Positions 13,401 to 28,400 of a stretch of 64,000 nt of DNA are shown here, in pieces. This stretch comes from Bicyclus anynana (Eukaryota; Arthropoda; Insecta; Lepidoptera; Nymphalidae), in assembly GCF_947172395.1 (NCBI RefSeq), contig NC_069102.1, forward strand, positions 5,920,442 to 5,984,441. Direction: 5' to 3'. A model generated the notes under the pieces. The model had not been told where the DNA came from, did no database searches, and saw nothing but the letters and a program-made list of their open reading frames with translations. Positions within the stretch are counted from its first letter, which is position 1; each line of letters starts with the position of its first letter. The translations under genes were made by a program, and so were the position numbers.

Positions 13401-16400
13401 TTTCTAGTTTTCGAAGCGTTAACGTTCATAGAAAGAGAATCGATGTGCCACTTGGCTATGGGGCAGGGTCTTGTTCTATAATATCATGCTATTTGTTTTA
13501 CAAAACGAAATGTCCTTATTCCGGTCTCACGTGACAGTTATGAATTTGAACTAACCACCCGACTGACCTAATTCTACGAGCAGGGAGTCAACACGAAGGA
13601 AATTTGCATGATAATGGTGTTTACAGTGTCGACAATTTAGCATAGCGAGCGAGCCGTGGTTTGTATACAAAATAACTGGTGAGGAACCAACAAGGAGGTC
13701 GTGTGAGACGCGGCCAACGTTTGAAGCTTCGTCGTTTACAAGGAACTTTAGTGATTGTATAGTGTTTGACAGATAGCATGGCTACGGTGCCAGTTCGTTT
13801 CACTCTTGAAAGTTTGCCGCGATTAACGATAATAGTACGTATTATGAACGTCATAAGGCAACTGTCACCGTACCCATGTTATCTGAAAAACACTTTAGGT
13901 GCAGTGCACTCACTTTACGTAATATCATAACCCTACTTGAACACAATTTTATACTTACTAATGGACGCCCGCAACTTCGTCTGCAAAAATAGTGTAAGTT
14001 TTCGTTAAAATGTAAAATTTATTGGTAAATAAATGGGGTATTTACCATGAAATTTCACATTTTAACGATAGTCAATGTATCTATTCAATTCAAATTCAAA
14101 ATTCAATTCAAATTTCAAATTTAAAAATTCTTGAATCACATTACATTTCGTATTTTTTCATGATTTATGTATAAATTCTTATAACTGCAACTTTCCATAC
14201 AAACTTTCAATTTGAACCCCTATTTCACCCCCCTCTATTTTTATTTTAGGGTCAAAAAGTAACCTATGTTTCAGTCCAAGTCCCATTCACTATTACCAAA
14301 ATTCATCTTAATTGGCTCAGCCATTTATCAGTGACTTTAACAGATAGACATACTTTCTTTCACATTTATAATATTAGTATATCGTAAATATAAAGCATAA
14401 ATATCATCATTGCACTAGCGAACGCCCTCGACTTCGTCCTTCTGAAAATTAATGTAAGATTTGATATTACATTTTGTAAGTAATATTCACTGCAATCAAT
14501 TGCAATATTACTTTAAAAACTACATTATTTTATAAATATCTTCAAGCCTTAACAACCCTTAACGCGACAGAGTGTCAGCCAAATTCGATCGAACGAGACA
14601 AGTTAAGTTAACACGAACCGTTTAGGACTAATCTTTTTATTACTCCTTAATAACTTTATTTGGTAAACCCGGTTAGGTAAAATTATCATATGATTTATTT
14701 AGTCGATAGTCATTTTTATTGCTTCGTCGCTCCTTGCTCTGTAGCACACAAACATAGTGTTCGATAGTGATGACGTACCGTTAAAATAATCAATTTACAT
14801 TGACATATTACGCAGATACCTACCTAATAGGAAAATTTCCATCAACATTTCTCATACGATTGACATCTATTCCAGATCCCGGTCCAGGTCGCGGTCGAGG
14901 TCAGTGACCCCGAGCGGATCTCCGCCGCCGCTGCCTGCGCCCCCACCCCCGCCGCCCCCGCCTCACACGTTGCACCCGGACAACGCACTAGGTAATTAAT
15001 ACGAGAGACTTTCTCTTTCTCAACCCTAGCAGCCCTCAACCCTAAGCATCTTTTATGCTAATAGTTAATGGAACTATCAGATGTTAAACTAAGATTATAC
15101 GAGAATTTTCTTTTTAATTTTGTACCCGATGTTTTCAATCAATATCAACAATTCAGCTTCAAGACAACCCTTCGCTAACAACACTTAAATCTGATTGATT
15201 TGATCTTTTTGATTTTTGATCTTTAAAGGTGTTTCTCAAAGATTTGTCGCAAAGATAAGTGGTTAAATACATTACTAAGGACAAGATTCCTCATGATGTA
15301 TCTACTGTAGGTACTCGTTGGTGATGAACCGTTAAGACTGAGGAAACTACAAAGTTTACAACACAGACGTTGTTGCCGTTGCAACGTTGCCTGTCTATTG
15401 GTCTTATACCGCATATTCATTGAAGACTATGCCGATAACCGCATGAGTTTCTCCATGCACGTTAACAAAGCGAAAAAAAAGGCCGCATACATAATGCACC
15501 GCCTTTGCGCTATGATAAATAAGAAAAGTAAATTGTCCCTCCGCTCAAAGCTAACGCTTTATAAAACTACGATCCGTCCGATCTTAACCTACGCTAGTGT
15601 AGTGTTTGCCCACCGTCCCAAAGCGACCCTTAGGCCGCTTCAAACCCTACAGAATCGTTTTCTGCGTCAAATCACGGGCGCGCCGTGGTTCTTACGCAAT
15701 AATGACCTCCATAGAGATCTAGAATTACCGACAATAGCGAAGTACATGAAACAGCTCTCTCAAAACTATTTTGACAGAGCTGCCATTCATCCCAACCAAC
15801 TAGTGGTTGAGGCCTGCAATTACACTCCCAACCTAAACGCTAACTGCAAGCAGAGGCGTCCCAAGAACGTCCTTTACGATCCAGACGATGACATAACAAC
15901 CGACAATGCTTCCCAGGCAACACAATCACAAGCTACACAGCGACTTCGCCGGCGAAGACGAGGTCCCCGATATCTAACGTAACCCGGACGTGGGTTTTCT
16001 AACTCACGATCTTGGGGGCGTCCGGACTGATTCACTCAGGTCACGGTTACCTCCTCCAGAATGGCCCTCTAAGCCGAGGTCCGAGTCTCATAGGAGACGC
16101 CCTTAGAGAGCCGTTCCGTCCTCTATCTTTCTTTCAGCCTTCGGGTCACATCAGGCGATGCTTCTGCGCTCGCCCATTTACATACTAGTTTCATTTTTTT
16201 TTTGAAGTCGGTTACTGACACCGGATATCATTAGGATTTTTTCATCAAGGATTAGGATCAAAAAATCAGAAGTGCTGTTCTCATAGTATGGTGAGTAAAA
16301 TATAAAAATAGACTCGCTTAGTCTGAAACCTGATAACTTCCAAAGTCGCGCCTTCATAATAATTCGCCAAGTATTTGTATATCACTTACTTAAAGTACGG

Positions 16401-19400
16401 CTAACAAATATTCAGCCTTCATAAAATGGTAAACCAAAATTTTCAATATTCCAGGTCGAGGTGCCTTAAGCATCGCTGGCAGACAGCTCAGTGACCACAG
16501 CAACAACCGGGAGTCGTCGTTGGACGACTCCGGGGTCGTGGACGACCACGACGAGGGCGAACACACCTCCGACGACCAAGCGCCGCATCCGCACCGGCGG
16601 CATCTGCTCCCACATCCGCCTACTACACTACCTATTAAACAAGTGAGCATTCGACCATACTTTATCAGTCAGCTCAGTGACCACAGCAACAACCGGAAGT
16701 CGATGCTGGATGACTCCGGGGTCGTGGACGACCACGACGAGGGCGAACACACTTCCGACGACCAAGCGCCGCATCCGCACCGGCGGCATCTGCTCCTACA
16801 TCCGCCTACTACACTACCTATTAAACAAGTGAGCATTTGTCCATACTTTATCAGGCAGCTCAGTGACCACAGCAACAACCGGGAGTCGTCGCTGGACGAC
16901 TCCGGGGTCGTGGACGACCACGACGAGGGCGAACACACCTCCGACGACCAAGCGCCACATCCGCACCGGTGGCATCTGCTCCACTACACTACCTATTAAA
17001 CAAGTGAGCATTCTCCCATACTTTATCAGTCAGCTCAGTGACCACATCAACGACCGGGATTCGTCGCTGGTCGACGTCTACCTAAATACGTATTTACCTT
17101 TCAATTTAGTATTTTATAAAATTATAAGTATGGCAGTTCAAATACTGCCCAACCGTGGATCTATCTATCTTTATCATAATTTCTTACTTGAAAAAGAACT
17201 TTACTATTTTCGGATCTGTCGATTAAGTTTAAATCATGTTCATATGATTTAAACTTAATCGACAGATACGAAAATAGTAAAGTTCGTAATGAACATCAAC
17301 GGACTAGATTTGTGATACGGTTTGGTATCTAGGAATTTTTAAATTTATAATGTATTAAAGTAGTATTTAACTTTTTACAGGAAACAAAAAAACCAGAAAC
17401 GAAACTTAAGAATGGTTCTAAAACAGAAATACAAGTGGAACAGACGAAAAAAAGCGAGAAAGGCAGCGTCGAAGAAAAATACCCGCTAAACCCCGACTAC
17501 CTTAATCAGATTGTGGTTCTAGGTAAAACTAAAATTATAATATTTGCACAGCTTTAACTCTATGGTATAATGCTATCAAAAGTTATAATAAAAAAGGAAT
17601 CTGTTTTAAATTTGGTAGCATTATAATTCCACTTGAACACTGCTTCAACACTGGAAAGCACAAGTCAAGTATCAACAAGTTGCAGCCAATAACAGAATGT
17701 ATGCTTTGAGTATTCTTATGAGAACTAAAGTTTTATGTTACCTTGCCCTCTTCATAAGTAGAATAGACTTCAAATTGAATGTAAACACAATGATTTGTGG
17801 CTACTCGACTGCATGCTACTTACTATTTTTTTCTACTTTTACAATTAAACACAAGATCAACTCTATAAAACTCTACAGACTTGAAACGCTTGCATTTTTT
17901 GCAAATGAACTTCTCCTATTAATAGTAATGATTTATACCTATAGTTTTTGATACTTCAATTTATAATCAACTAGTTTCAATACTTTTACTAACATTTTCG
18001 TACTCATTGATCAAAATCTAATTAGTCACTCTATTTCAATTTGCATCTGCAATCAGATGATAGTTTCTTTGGATATCAGAAGCACTGTGTAAGATTTTTT
18101 TTAGTCTTCCTATTTATTAAAAACTATCTGACCGTTTGAATGTGGACTGAAATGTATATTGCACCTGCAAAAATCCACGATCAAACGGTATCTTTGGTAG
18201 CTTGGCTGAGAGGTTATTCTTAGAAAAACAATTCTAATAATTTAACTTTTAATGTAAAACATACACAAGCTACTAAAGTTTTAAATATCAATGTAGTATT
18301 TATTTGCTAACCAATAGTCAATGCAATACTTACAGCCATTTTTACTGTTTTAATAGACTTTCGTGCAATACTAATTTAGACACAAAAACGAATATTTCAT
18401 GGTAACATTCAACAGATATTGAAAAGGGCACAACCGGTACATCTACTATCGAAGAACCGGTATAACATTGTTTTATGAAATATTCGCTGTTTTCTACGAA
18501 AATATTGTTTAACTTCTTGCAATAATTTAAAAAGCAAAACTATGCCCACAAATTTATAGCTAGATTTATTGGCGCTATAGAAACGAATTAATGATTGCCT
18601 AGTGGCTGGTAATATTCACCATTAGCTTCACGTCTCGATGGGGCTACATACACCTCATTGGACACTTTATACAACACTGTTGCAATTTCGCTTCTACCCT
18701 CATTAATATCGTCAGGGGCGGACTGGCCATACAAGCGCGCGCCCGAGCTCCCCCAAGCGGAGACGACGAAAATTAATGAGCTCAGTTTATTGGCAGCCAC
18801 GCACAAATCTCATATGGGCAATTACGAGCAAAATTGCACTTACTTCGCAGGTTAGTAAAACACAGACGCCAACGCTTCTTCAACGCTCCCAGTCCACCCC
18901 TGTTCCTTTTGGGAAGACTGCAGGGTGATTCGATGCTATTGGTTGACCTAATATCGACTGTATCGTCTTAAGAATCGCATTCAAGTCTTGTTTCGGGATG
19001 CTCCGTAACAATAATTAAACTTTCCCAACGATTAAACTTTTATGCGATTCGAATGGGATTTTGAAAATTGTGATTATTAAATTTTCCACTTGAAACGGAT
19101 AACGCATTGGTGATTCAAAATTTGCTATCGTGTATTTCCTGCGATTTTCTCTTCAGACCCAATTTTCCGCTTTCAAAGCATGTTGCAATTCCATTGTTAA
19201 ATCATGATACAAGTTTGCAATGTTAATTTTTATATCGAGGTGCAAACCTTTTCAAAGGTTTTAAATTGCACCCATAGATGAAAATATCAATGCACACGTG
19301 TATTATACTACGTTTTTCAATACATTTGTAAACAGTATACATAAACTCGATAATTTAAATCAGCACCTTGGCACCAAGGTCCAACCAATTCATATTTTCA

Positions 19401-22400
19401 GATGCAACAGATGGGCACACATTAGAAAACACAATTATCACCTAATATTAACTAAGCACACATTATTCATCCAAACAATTTAAAAATACTTAGAAGTACA
19501 CTCACGTATCGATGTACATTATTCATGACCAAAGTTCGCAATAATTATTGAAATCACGCATTAACTGCTTCACAATTTGCCATAAGCCGCCTATTAGCTG
19601 GTTTCTATAATCGAGCATCCTGCCAGTTGTGGATAAGTTTGATAAAAAATATTGCTACCAAAATCATCTTCTGCCAACAGGTTGATTATTATAGAAACTG
19701 GTATATTAAGACTGTAAATACTTTTATGTTTTGAATACGGTGACGTAAATGCCACTTTGCAAGCAAATGTATTGAAAAATTTAACACACCAATATTATTT
19801 CGCAATGGGAAGCTTCGCATCAATATTCTTATTATGTTAAAAAGCTTTTCTGTGCTTCAGCCCTTCTGCTATGTTTTCTTCAGTTTTTAATCTTTCTCTG
19901 GATTTCGTTACATAAATGTCTGCGTGTGTGTTGTCGCTTTATATATATCATGTTCACATGTTGCGTTTTATTGACTTCCTTACTTTGATCACAGATGAAC
20001 TTGTGGACAGAAACTGCGAATGCTGCGTTACTTGTTGCATAGACTATGAAGGATGGTTGCAGTTTCAGAACTGTCTGTATGGAATCGTCAAGGACCCTCT
20101 GTTCGAACTGTTTATAACTACATGTATAGTTCTCAATACACTATTTTTGGCCCTTGAGCATCATGGAATGAGTGAAAATGTTAGACAAGCTTTAGATATA
20201 GGAAATAAGGTAATTAATTTGTCCGCCTATCTCAGTACGGCTATTGTTTAAATTGATGATATCATATTAAATTGTGAATTATCTTTTGTACTACAGGTTT
20301 TCACATCAATATTTACGCTAGAATGTATAATGAAAGTGATGGCAATGAGTAAAGATTACTTCGCCTGTGGATGGAACATATTCGATTTGATTATTGTTTC
20401 AGCTAGTCTCTTGGATCTCATATTTGAGCTTGTAGATGGCCTGTCAGTGTTAAGAGGCCTTAGATTGGTAAGTTATGTGTTAGCATATTTTTTTAATTTC
20501 ATTTCTCCTTACGAGGAATATTTAGATTTTGGTATAATTTAATGAAATAAAATTTAAATCTCTTACTACTCTTTTTATTACTTAACGACAATATCGTTAC
20601 AAATCGTTCATAGACATAACTTTGGAAAAGACACAATTTGAAACTGCGCCAGATAACTCTAAATAAACTCTTTAAATACAATATCAAAAAGTACTATACA
20701 TACATATTATACATATAACATATATTATACATATGTACATAGTAGGCTAAAATGGATTTGATTCGTATTTATCCATCTAAGTACCTAATCAAATAAATTA
20801 TATTTTTTCCAGTTACGAGTATTGAAATTAGCACAATCTTGGACTACGATGAAAGTTTTGTTGAGTATTATAATATCTACTATAGGTGCTCTCGGTAATT
20901 TGACGTTCGTGTTAGTTATAGTTATATACATATTTGCTGTTATCGGAATGCAGTTGTTCTCGAAATCATACACGCACGATAAGTTTGATCCGGACCCCGT
21001 GCCCAGGTATTCATAATTTGTAACTAGTATTTTACTGATACATTTTCTATATATTACAATAATTTAACTATTTGACAAGTGTTTAAAGATATAGGATCTC
21101 TCATATGACGTTACAATATCAATTGTTTAAATAGACAACATGATTGCTTACCATTACCATGTAACTTCAAAACGGTCAAGTTGTTTACGTATTTTATTTT
21201 TATCTTACGTACTATACGTACTATAGACATTTCCTTGTAAATGATTTTCTGGTGCTGTGTTAATAATTTTATTAACTTTGTCAATAATAGTGCTAATAAT
21301 TTTATTTACAATGATCGTTTTTAACTAAGGTGGAACTTCAACGATTTTTTTCACTCGTTCATGATGATATTTCGCATACTTTGTGGAGAATGGATCGAGC
21401 CACTTTGGGACTGCATGCGCGCAGAGCAAGCGACTGGCGCGGAAAGTTGTTTCTTCATTTTCCTTCCTGCACTCGTCATGGGAAACTTCATGGTGCTCAA
21501 CCTCTTCCTTGCCTTGTTGCTTAATAGCTTTAACAGTGAAGAATTAAAAAATAAAAAGGAGGTAATTATTTCTACCGATTTTTACCGACAGTTTACTAAG
21601 AAGAACCTACATATTGTAATTCAATATTCATATTATTCAAACGAAAACCAATTATACAAATTAATTTTCAGGAAGTAGGAGAAGATTCAAAATTAGCTAA
21701 AAGTTTTGATAGAATACGTTCAATAGTAAGAAAAAAAGGTTTCCTTATATCTAAAAGTAAAGAGACTGAAAAAAAATCTAAATTAGAAGAATTAGTTAAC
21801 GAATTCATGATACAACACCGCGCTATGAAGGACAATAAATTGCCAATTCCAGCTGAACAGAGATACTCCACTTCGGTCCAAGAAACTATATTGTTTCCAC
21901 ACGATAATATTTATAGCCACAGTTACCAAGAGGCGTTAAACAGGTATAAATAAAACAAAGATCACTTAGCATGATGAAAACTTTTAACACTAATGATCCA
22001 TCGAAACTTGAAATTTTTAGGCCAATATCAGTAGGTTCCGACTTTGGTTATCCACATCTCTACCAAGCAGGGAATAACTTTAACCATGGCAGTCAGGAAA
22101 CACTAAAAGATGTACGAGATTTAGCAGCAGAACATAAGATCACTAGCATTCGAGAAGATTCTAAAGAAAATCTGGACGAAAGCACGTCTACTGACCAAAT
22201 TGCAGTTCAAAAACTATTAAACCAAATGTCATCGGGATATCATACGCAACCTTCTGACTCTAGAGGTAAATTTTTAATTTAGAATCTTGTTAATGTTATT
22301 TGTTAAAAAAAATTCAACTGAAATATATAAACTTTTCCAGATGAATTTGAACAGTATGAGATGGCACAAATATCCAGTAAAACGACACCAGAAAAATTTA

Positions 22401-25400
22401 GACGCCAGGTACTAGGAGTAAGTATAGGAGGAGTAGATATGCAAAAAAACCTTAGCAGAGAAATGGTGAAGCGACCTGATGACGAGGACATGAAGCATCC
22501 ATGGCAAACACTAGTCTCTTATGTAGATGAAATTACCGTTGGTGGGAGAAAAAATTCTAAAGGCCAATACATTGACCCAATGGGAAAATTTCCAGGTTTC
22601 GGAAAAAATAAAGAGCCAAAAGATCCTGAAAATTGTTTCCCTAAGCAATGTTACAAACAGTATGTATAAATACCACTTACCCAATTGTAACAATATGTAC
22701 AATAAAACTACATTGTTTTTAAACTTTTTTTTTCTTTTCAGATGTTCATGTTGGGATGCTTGTATTCAGACTAAATTAGGTCAGAGATGGATGCTAATAC
22801 GTACTTATATTCTTCGTTATGTTGATACACCCGCATTTGAGTGGTTTGTGTTAGTTTTGATCTTCGCATCGAGTATCACATTATGTTTTGAAGATATACA
22901 TCTAGAAAAAAATATACCACTAAAGAAAATACTTTATTGGACAAATCTAAGTTTTTGCATGATCTTTGTTATAGAAATGTTTTTTAAGTGGATAGCATTG
23001 GGCTTCTACAGATATTTTACGAGTTTTTGGACATTACTAGATTTTACTATAGTTTTTGTAAGTACAATTTTTACTAATCTATAAATGACTTTTATTAGCA
23101 CTTTAAAATTAAATAAATCAAATTATTTTCAGGTGTCAGTATTTAGTTTGTTGATAGAAGAAAATGAAAATTTAAAAGTGTTAAGATCGTTAAGGACTTT
23201 ACGGGCACTTAGGCCTCTAAGAGCAATTTCCCGGTGGCAAGGAATGCGGATAGTAGTGAATGCATTGATGTATGCAATACCTAGTATATTTAACGTTTTA
23301 TTAGTATGTTTAGTTTTTTGGTTAATATTTTCTATTATGGGAGTGCAGTTTTTTGGAGGGAAATTTTTCAAATGCGTGGATGCGGAAGGTGAATTATTAC
23401 CACTAGAGGTAGGATTAGTCATAATTACTTTAGCTTTAAAAACACTTCATTAGAAAACTTTACGTATTTTCTTCAAATTCCAGGTAGTTAATGATAAATG
23501 GGAGTGCTACTATAATAATTTTACGTGGATCAACTCGAAAATTTCCTTTGACCACGTTGGAATAGCCTATTTAGCTCTATTTCAAGTAGCCACATTTGAA
23601 GGATGGATGGAAGTAATGGCTGATGCTGTGGATGCGCGTGGAGTTGATTTACAGCCATCGAGGGAAGCCAATCTTTACGCATACATATATTTCGTTATTT
23701 TTATAGTATGCGGATCATTCTTCACATTAAATCTATTTATAGGAGTAATTATAGATAATTTTAATATGCTCAAGAAAAAGGTAAGTAATTACAATTATCT
23801 AAGAACTTCAATGGTTACAACAATATGATTCATTAATAATTGTGTTTTACATTACAGTATGAAGGTGGTGTGCTAGAAATGTTTTTAACAGAAAGCCAAA
23901 AGCATTATTACACTGCTATGAAAAAATTAGGTAGAAAAAAGCCCCAGAAAGTAATAAAGAGGCCAAGAAATCAATTTCTAGCAATGTTTTACGATTTATC
24001 TAATTCTCGAAGATTCGAAATAGCTATATTTGTTCTAATATTTCTGAATATGCTTACAATGGGTATAGAGCATTATGACCAACCTCATTCAGTTTTCTTC
24101 GTATTAGAAGTCAGTAACGCGTTTTTTACAACGGTTTTTGGCTTAGGTAAGTCCATCAACAGTTGACATCAGTAATTTAATGTCTTATGAAAACAATAAT
24201 ATATTTTACATATGTTTTCTTTCAGAGGCTATAGTTAAGATAGTCGGTCTACGGTATCATTATTTTACAGTTCCATGGAACGTTTTTGATTTTTTGCTAG
24301 TTTTAGCTTCGATTTTAGGCATCCTAATGGAGGATATTATGATAGATTTACCAATATCCCCTACACTTTTAAGAGTGGTCAGAGTTTTTCGCATAGGGAG
24401 AATTTTAAGACTGATTAAAGTAAGTATTATAACCTTTTTTTTCTTATAACCAGTCCTTCAGTAATATTGACTATATTTTTGTCTTCTAGGCCGCTAAAGG
24501 CATAAGAAAACTGTTGTTTGCGTTGGTGGTGTCCTTGCCAGCTCTGTTCAACATCGGTGCCTTGCTAGCCCTGATTACCTTTATCTACGCGATCATCGGC
24601 ATGTCCGTATTTGGTCACGTTAAGGAGCAGGGCGCTCTAGACGACATTGTCAATTTTCAAACTTTTGGTAGGAGTATGCAACTACTTTTTCGGTAAGTGC
24701 CTTTTCAAATACGAAAATAAATACATAAACTGTTAAACTATGACTTAATTACACACAAAAAATAATTGCTTTTTCAGCCTTATGACATCAGCTGGTTGGA
24801 ATGATGTTCTAGAATCTTTAATGATTCAGCCTCCTAAATGCGAGTTGGGCGATCATGGGTCTAATGGAAATTGTGGGAGTCCATTATTAGCAATAACATA
24901 TTTTACTTCTTTTATAATAATTAGTTATATGATCGTTATCAATATGTACATTGCTATCATCCTCGAGAATTTCAATCAAGCTCACCAAGAGGAAGAGATT
25001 GGTATTGTAGAAGATGATCTAGAAATGTTCTACATTCGGTGGTCAAAGTAAGTTATTTCATTCATTATTCATACTAATAGTATCAATTTATATCAAAGTA
25101 TCAAAGACAAAAGAAAAATCAATCAGCTAGATTAATTAGTTATTGTTATTTAATATTTTAAAATTTCATTTTTCAGGTATGACCCACATGCTACTCAATT
25201 TATAAGTTTTGCTCAACTATCAGATTTTATAGCTTCTTTAGATCCCCCGCTAGGCATATCAAAGCCAAATACTGTAGCACTTGTCAGCTTTAACTTGCCT
25301 ATTGCGAGAGGCAATAAAATCCATTGTTTAGACATTTTACATGCACTTGTTAAGCATGTACTAGGTCACGTGGAGGAAACCGACACATTCAGGCAACTCC

Positions 25401-28400
25401 AAGACCAAATGGATATTAAATTTAAGAAGCAGTTTCCTACGAGAAAGGAGTTAGAGATCGTCTCTTCAACAAGGATTTGGAAGAGAGAAGATAAAGCTGC
25501 ACGTACAATACAAAGATCGTGGAGAGAATATATCAAGTAAGATTAATTTTACATCAACATAATTTAAAAAATTATAGGTGATATGTAATCAATATTTCTT
25601 ACCTTTCGATTAGGAGAAAAAATCGTAGTCCATCACAAGAAGAAGAAAGTACTAAATGGTCTCCAGGACACGGTTGGGGCGGAAAACTAAGTGCGTTGCT
25701 TCATGTGCGAAGGGGGTCTCACGCGTCCAGCAGAAAGTCTTCAAGAGCGTCTGACGCTTCCGACTTAAGTGATATAGGAGGAGCTTGGCTTAATCTTCCC
25801 CTTTTGTTATTACCGGGAACTGCACCAAGTGATCAGGTAATTCGTAATACAACAAAAAACATATTACACGGCTATATCAGTAGTAGGTGTTTGTTGATGC
25901 TGTAGATCGCAATCATCGAAGTTTTTTTTTAATTTGTTCATACAATTTGTCAACTTAATAAAATAATTTGTTCCTATAATTATAAATCGTCCCATTTATG
26001 GCTATTTAATTTTCAGCTGGTTTAACTTTAAGTAATTGTTAGTTGATCTCAGTTATAGCGCTAATAGACTATTTTACTGCACTCATTGACATACAGACAG
26101 GTATACTCAAGTCATTTTCGAATTCATCTACTTTTCTGCTTTGGTTATGAACATCCATTCATTTCAACTTCTACAGCCGAGTGGATCAGAGACGGCTCCA
26201 CCGCGTAGAAGGTCCGCGTACGGCTTGCCACTGTTTTTGAGGCATCAGGACGCAGTAGACGAAGACGTCGGCCCGAAACGAGCAGGTTCATATGTAATGT
26301 TTTGCTTTTTGTGTCCTTCTTCTATTAGATATTCATGAGCTTTCTACAAATTTTCATGAAACACCTGCTACCAAATTGTATACCTTTTTATGATAGCTTG
26401 TTAACCCGTTTATATTCCGTACTTAATACAAAAATGATTTTATTTATATTAGCCAGTCTCGCCATACTCAGAAACAGTTTTACCACATGACTTTCTTGTA
26501 TGGATTGCTCAAATACTAGGAAAAATATTGCAAACGCAAAAACCTGCTAAAAATTATAAATGCTCAAAATTATTGTTTAGTAACAATCATCACAAATTTT
26601 TAGATATAAATCGCCAACAGGTTACAATATGGTAGTCAGAGTAAGATTTCAGCGACGTAGGATATTGCCAACAGCCTCGTGGTCTTAGGGACAACGACTT
26701 GTGAACTAAGCCGAATAAAACTTCGAATTACCTTTTTTCGTCACGTTCTTCCAGTTGAAGCCCCTCGGACCGCGTAATCATTATCATGAATAGCTAAAAA
26801 TCGACCGCACTACCTGTTTCTTTAACTAGCCACTATAACTTTCTCATTTATATTTAGTTCTGCAACATTAAACTTTAAGGATGTTTTTATTTTTAATTAG
26901 TTTTCATGCTCCACTGGAGGGCCTAAAAACATATACCTACTTGCTCAAATTAAATTTTTGTTCTGTCCCGCCACTGATGGTAGTTGATAAGGGATCATCA
27001 CTGGAAAGTATGTAAATAAAAAAATTTAAATCAGCAGATTTTGTTATTATCTAATGCTAAGTTTTCATTAGCTTAGTAGCTAAAGTGTTTGTTATTAGTG
27101 TTACCAGTGATTGATGTCTTGGTATTAGATACTGGAAGATAATATAAAATGTTATTTTACGTATTTTTCAAAATCCGACGCATATGTATTACTTATATTT
27201 ATCACAACAATTAATGTTGTAGGTTCTATTTATAACAATAATTATATTAAAGTTGTGTTCTGTGATTTTTCTCAGGCCTTTGATTGTGTGCCTCATTAGA
27301 TATTGGACTGCTTACTGTGTTAGTAAGAAATATAAGTAGTGTTACTATTTGGTAAATAGCATTCAGTAAGTAATTTTAAATGGAAAACTAGCTGCTATTG
27401 AGTCTAAAAAATTGGGATCCCTCAAGGTGCTATATTAGGACCAACTTTATTTTTACTTTAACAACGTAAGCCACCAAGCATTATCTACTAAGTAATGAAA
27501 ACTTAGCCCAAGAGAAAATAAAAGCACATATGGCAATCTTCGCAAATTAAAAAGCAACTGTATGCACCACACAAATACACTATTGCAAATAAACGAGATT
27601 TGATCCAATCTAATAACTTTTTATACTACATATTGAGAACTTATTTAAGAGTACATTGCTTTCAAATATTTCAATTTTGAATAAATAGTAAACTATTATA
27701 CCTATGACTACTGCTTTTATATACCTGCTAACTGTTATTTGTGCAAATATATAAATCTATGAAATTAATAATGAGATGACTCACACAATACTTCTACACT
27801 ATTGTATAACTATTCAATTGTGTTATTAAGCATTTATTTAAATCAAAGTTCATTGTAGAAGCGCCACTTTGAACAGTACTGCTTTGATAAATTAAATTTA
27901 ATCACTAATGCATGTATCCTTTGATATAGTGGTTAATTAATATTATAAGCTTGATATTTTCTCTATTATTAGTGCTGCCTTCGTTTACTATTTTTCTCCC
28001 TTTCTGCTGTTCTTTTCTCTATTATTATATGGACCGTGCTAGTAAAGTGGTAAAACAGAGTTTTACAGTAGATTTATTTCTATAAGTCACTCAGTAATAT
28101 TAAGACCTTTATTAGAAGAATACAAAAAAGTCCCGTAACGTTATTTAACATTTTACCTTTTTATTAGCCCGAGGGTTTAAAAGTATAACTTACTAAATAT
28201 ACAAATAAATAGTTCTTGTTGAAATTATACTTTTTTCCTAAATAACCACTTTAATTAAAAAAGGGATTTCCATTTGAATATATTTTGGGCTTTAATTAAT
28301 TTTAATATACATTACAAGAATTGTGGTGTTACAGGTTCACTTCGTCTGACCTCCCGAAGAAATTCGGCAAGACGACCGACGCCCCCCGCGAGAGCCAGCA

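Noticed and set aside
16390..17011. Minus frames (WSSTTPESS-type) across the 186-bp repeats
   Set aside because: Antisense of the tandem coding units; no start context or homology.
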